From Pseudomonadota bacterium (GTDB lineage Bacteria; Pseudomonadota; Gammaproteobacteria; Xanthomonadales; Xanthomonadaceae): DNA of 5,665 nucleotides. The stretch lies in NCBI GenBank assembly GCA_023453655.1, contig JAEXTE010000230.1, positions 1-5,665 of the forward strand. The letters are read 5' to 3'. The first letter of the stretch is position 1. Every line of letters begins with the position of its first letter. Of the stretch, positions 5,601 to 5,665 are shown piece by piece. The notes below the pieces were generated by a model. That model was not told the DNA's origin and ran no database searches. It worked only from the letters and a program-made list of their open reading frames with translations. Both the position numbers and the translations under genes were made by a program.

Positions 5601-5665
5601 GGGCGGTCGGCTGGCGAAGGGTCGCGCGATTGAACCACAGCGCAGCCGTGCCGGCGGGTCGCGGC

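Noticed and set aside
4314..5633. A 439-codon open frame on the plus strand opposite the amidohydrolase gene
   Set aside because: It is the mirror of a complete amidohydrolase with all metal ligands, is His/Ala/Arg-rich without any domain, and has no plausible start signal.
5643..5654. A third copy of CAGCCGTGCCGG, matching the first 12 bases of the 29-bp repeat units, upstream of the amidohydrolase gene
   Set aside because: Twelve GC-rich bases can recur by chance or codon bias, flanking bases do not match, and no mobile-element features accompany it. A genome-wide count of the 12-mer would be needed to revive it.

Overview
The window is about 70% G+C, densely packed and codes on both strands. 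Gene content (a thioredoxin-TPR protein, a YcaQ-type glycosylase, a secreted amidohydrolase, a SemiSWEET) and codon use suggest a high-GC gammaproteobacterium of the Xanthomonadaceae type (Lysobacter/Luteimonas-like). That placement is inferred from style and not proven by any marker gene.

Layout: (1) 1-540, minus strand: the N-terminal 180 residues of a CnoX/YbbN-like thioredoxin-TPR protein, cut by the window edge. (2) 541-638: a short divergent intergenic region with facing CATTGTG/CACAATG half-sites. (3) 639-1841, plus strand: a YcaQ/AlkX-type DNA crosslink-repair glycosylase with its QID catalytic motif. (4) 1842-1939: an unusually AT-rich intergenic patch with a consensus -35 box and a perfect 8-bp inverted repeat across the -35/-10 region. 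(5) 1940-3997, plus strand: four genes joined by ATGA, ATGA and TGATG overlaps. They encode two six-helix membrane proteins that share a cytoplasmic DERD motif and look like tandem paralogues, a 72-residue Xre/YozG-type regulator, and a DUF998-like six-helix membrane protein. (6) 4017-4074: a 29-bp tandem duplication at the 3' end of the next gene. (7) 4045-5600, minus strand: a two-gene unit in which a secreted metal-dependent amidohydrolase is read first and is coupled by TGATG to a SemiSWEET sugar transporter.

The most interesting part is 1874-3997. It looks like a self-contained, probably autoregulated cassette: a small Xre repressor in the middle of an operon of otherwise unknown integral membrane proteins, with a good candidate operator upstream. 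The arrangement resembles other small 'membrane protein plus Xre regulator' modules, but I can assign no biochemical function. The amidohydrolase/SemiSWEET pair is a second unusual association. The remaining genes look like ordinary housekeeping functions. No RNA gene, insertion sequence, CRISPR array or phage marker was seen, and no stretch longer than 100 bases lacks a gene.
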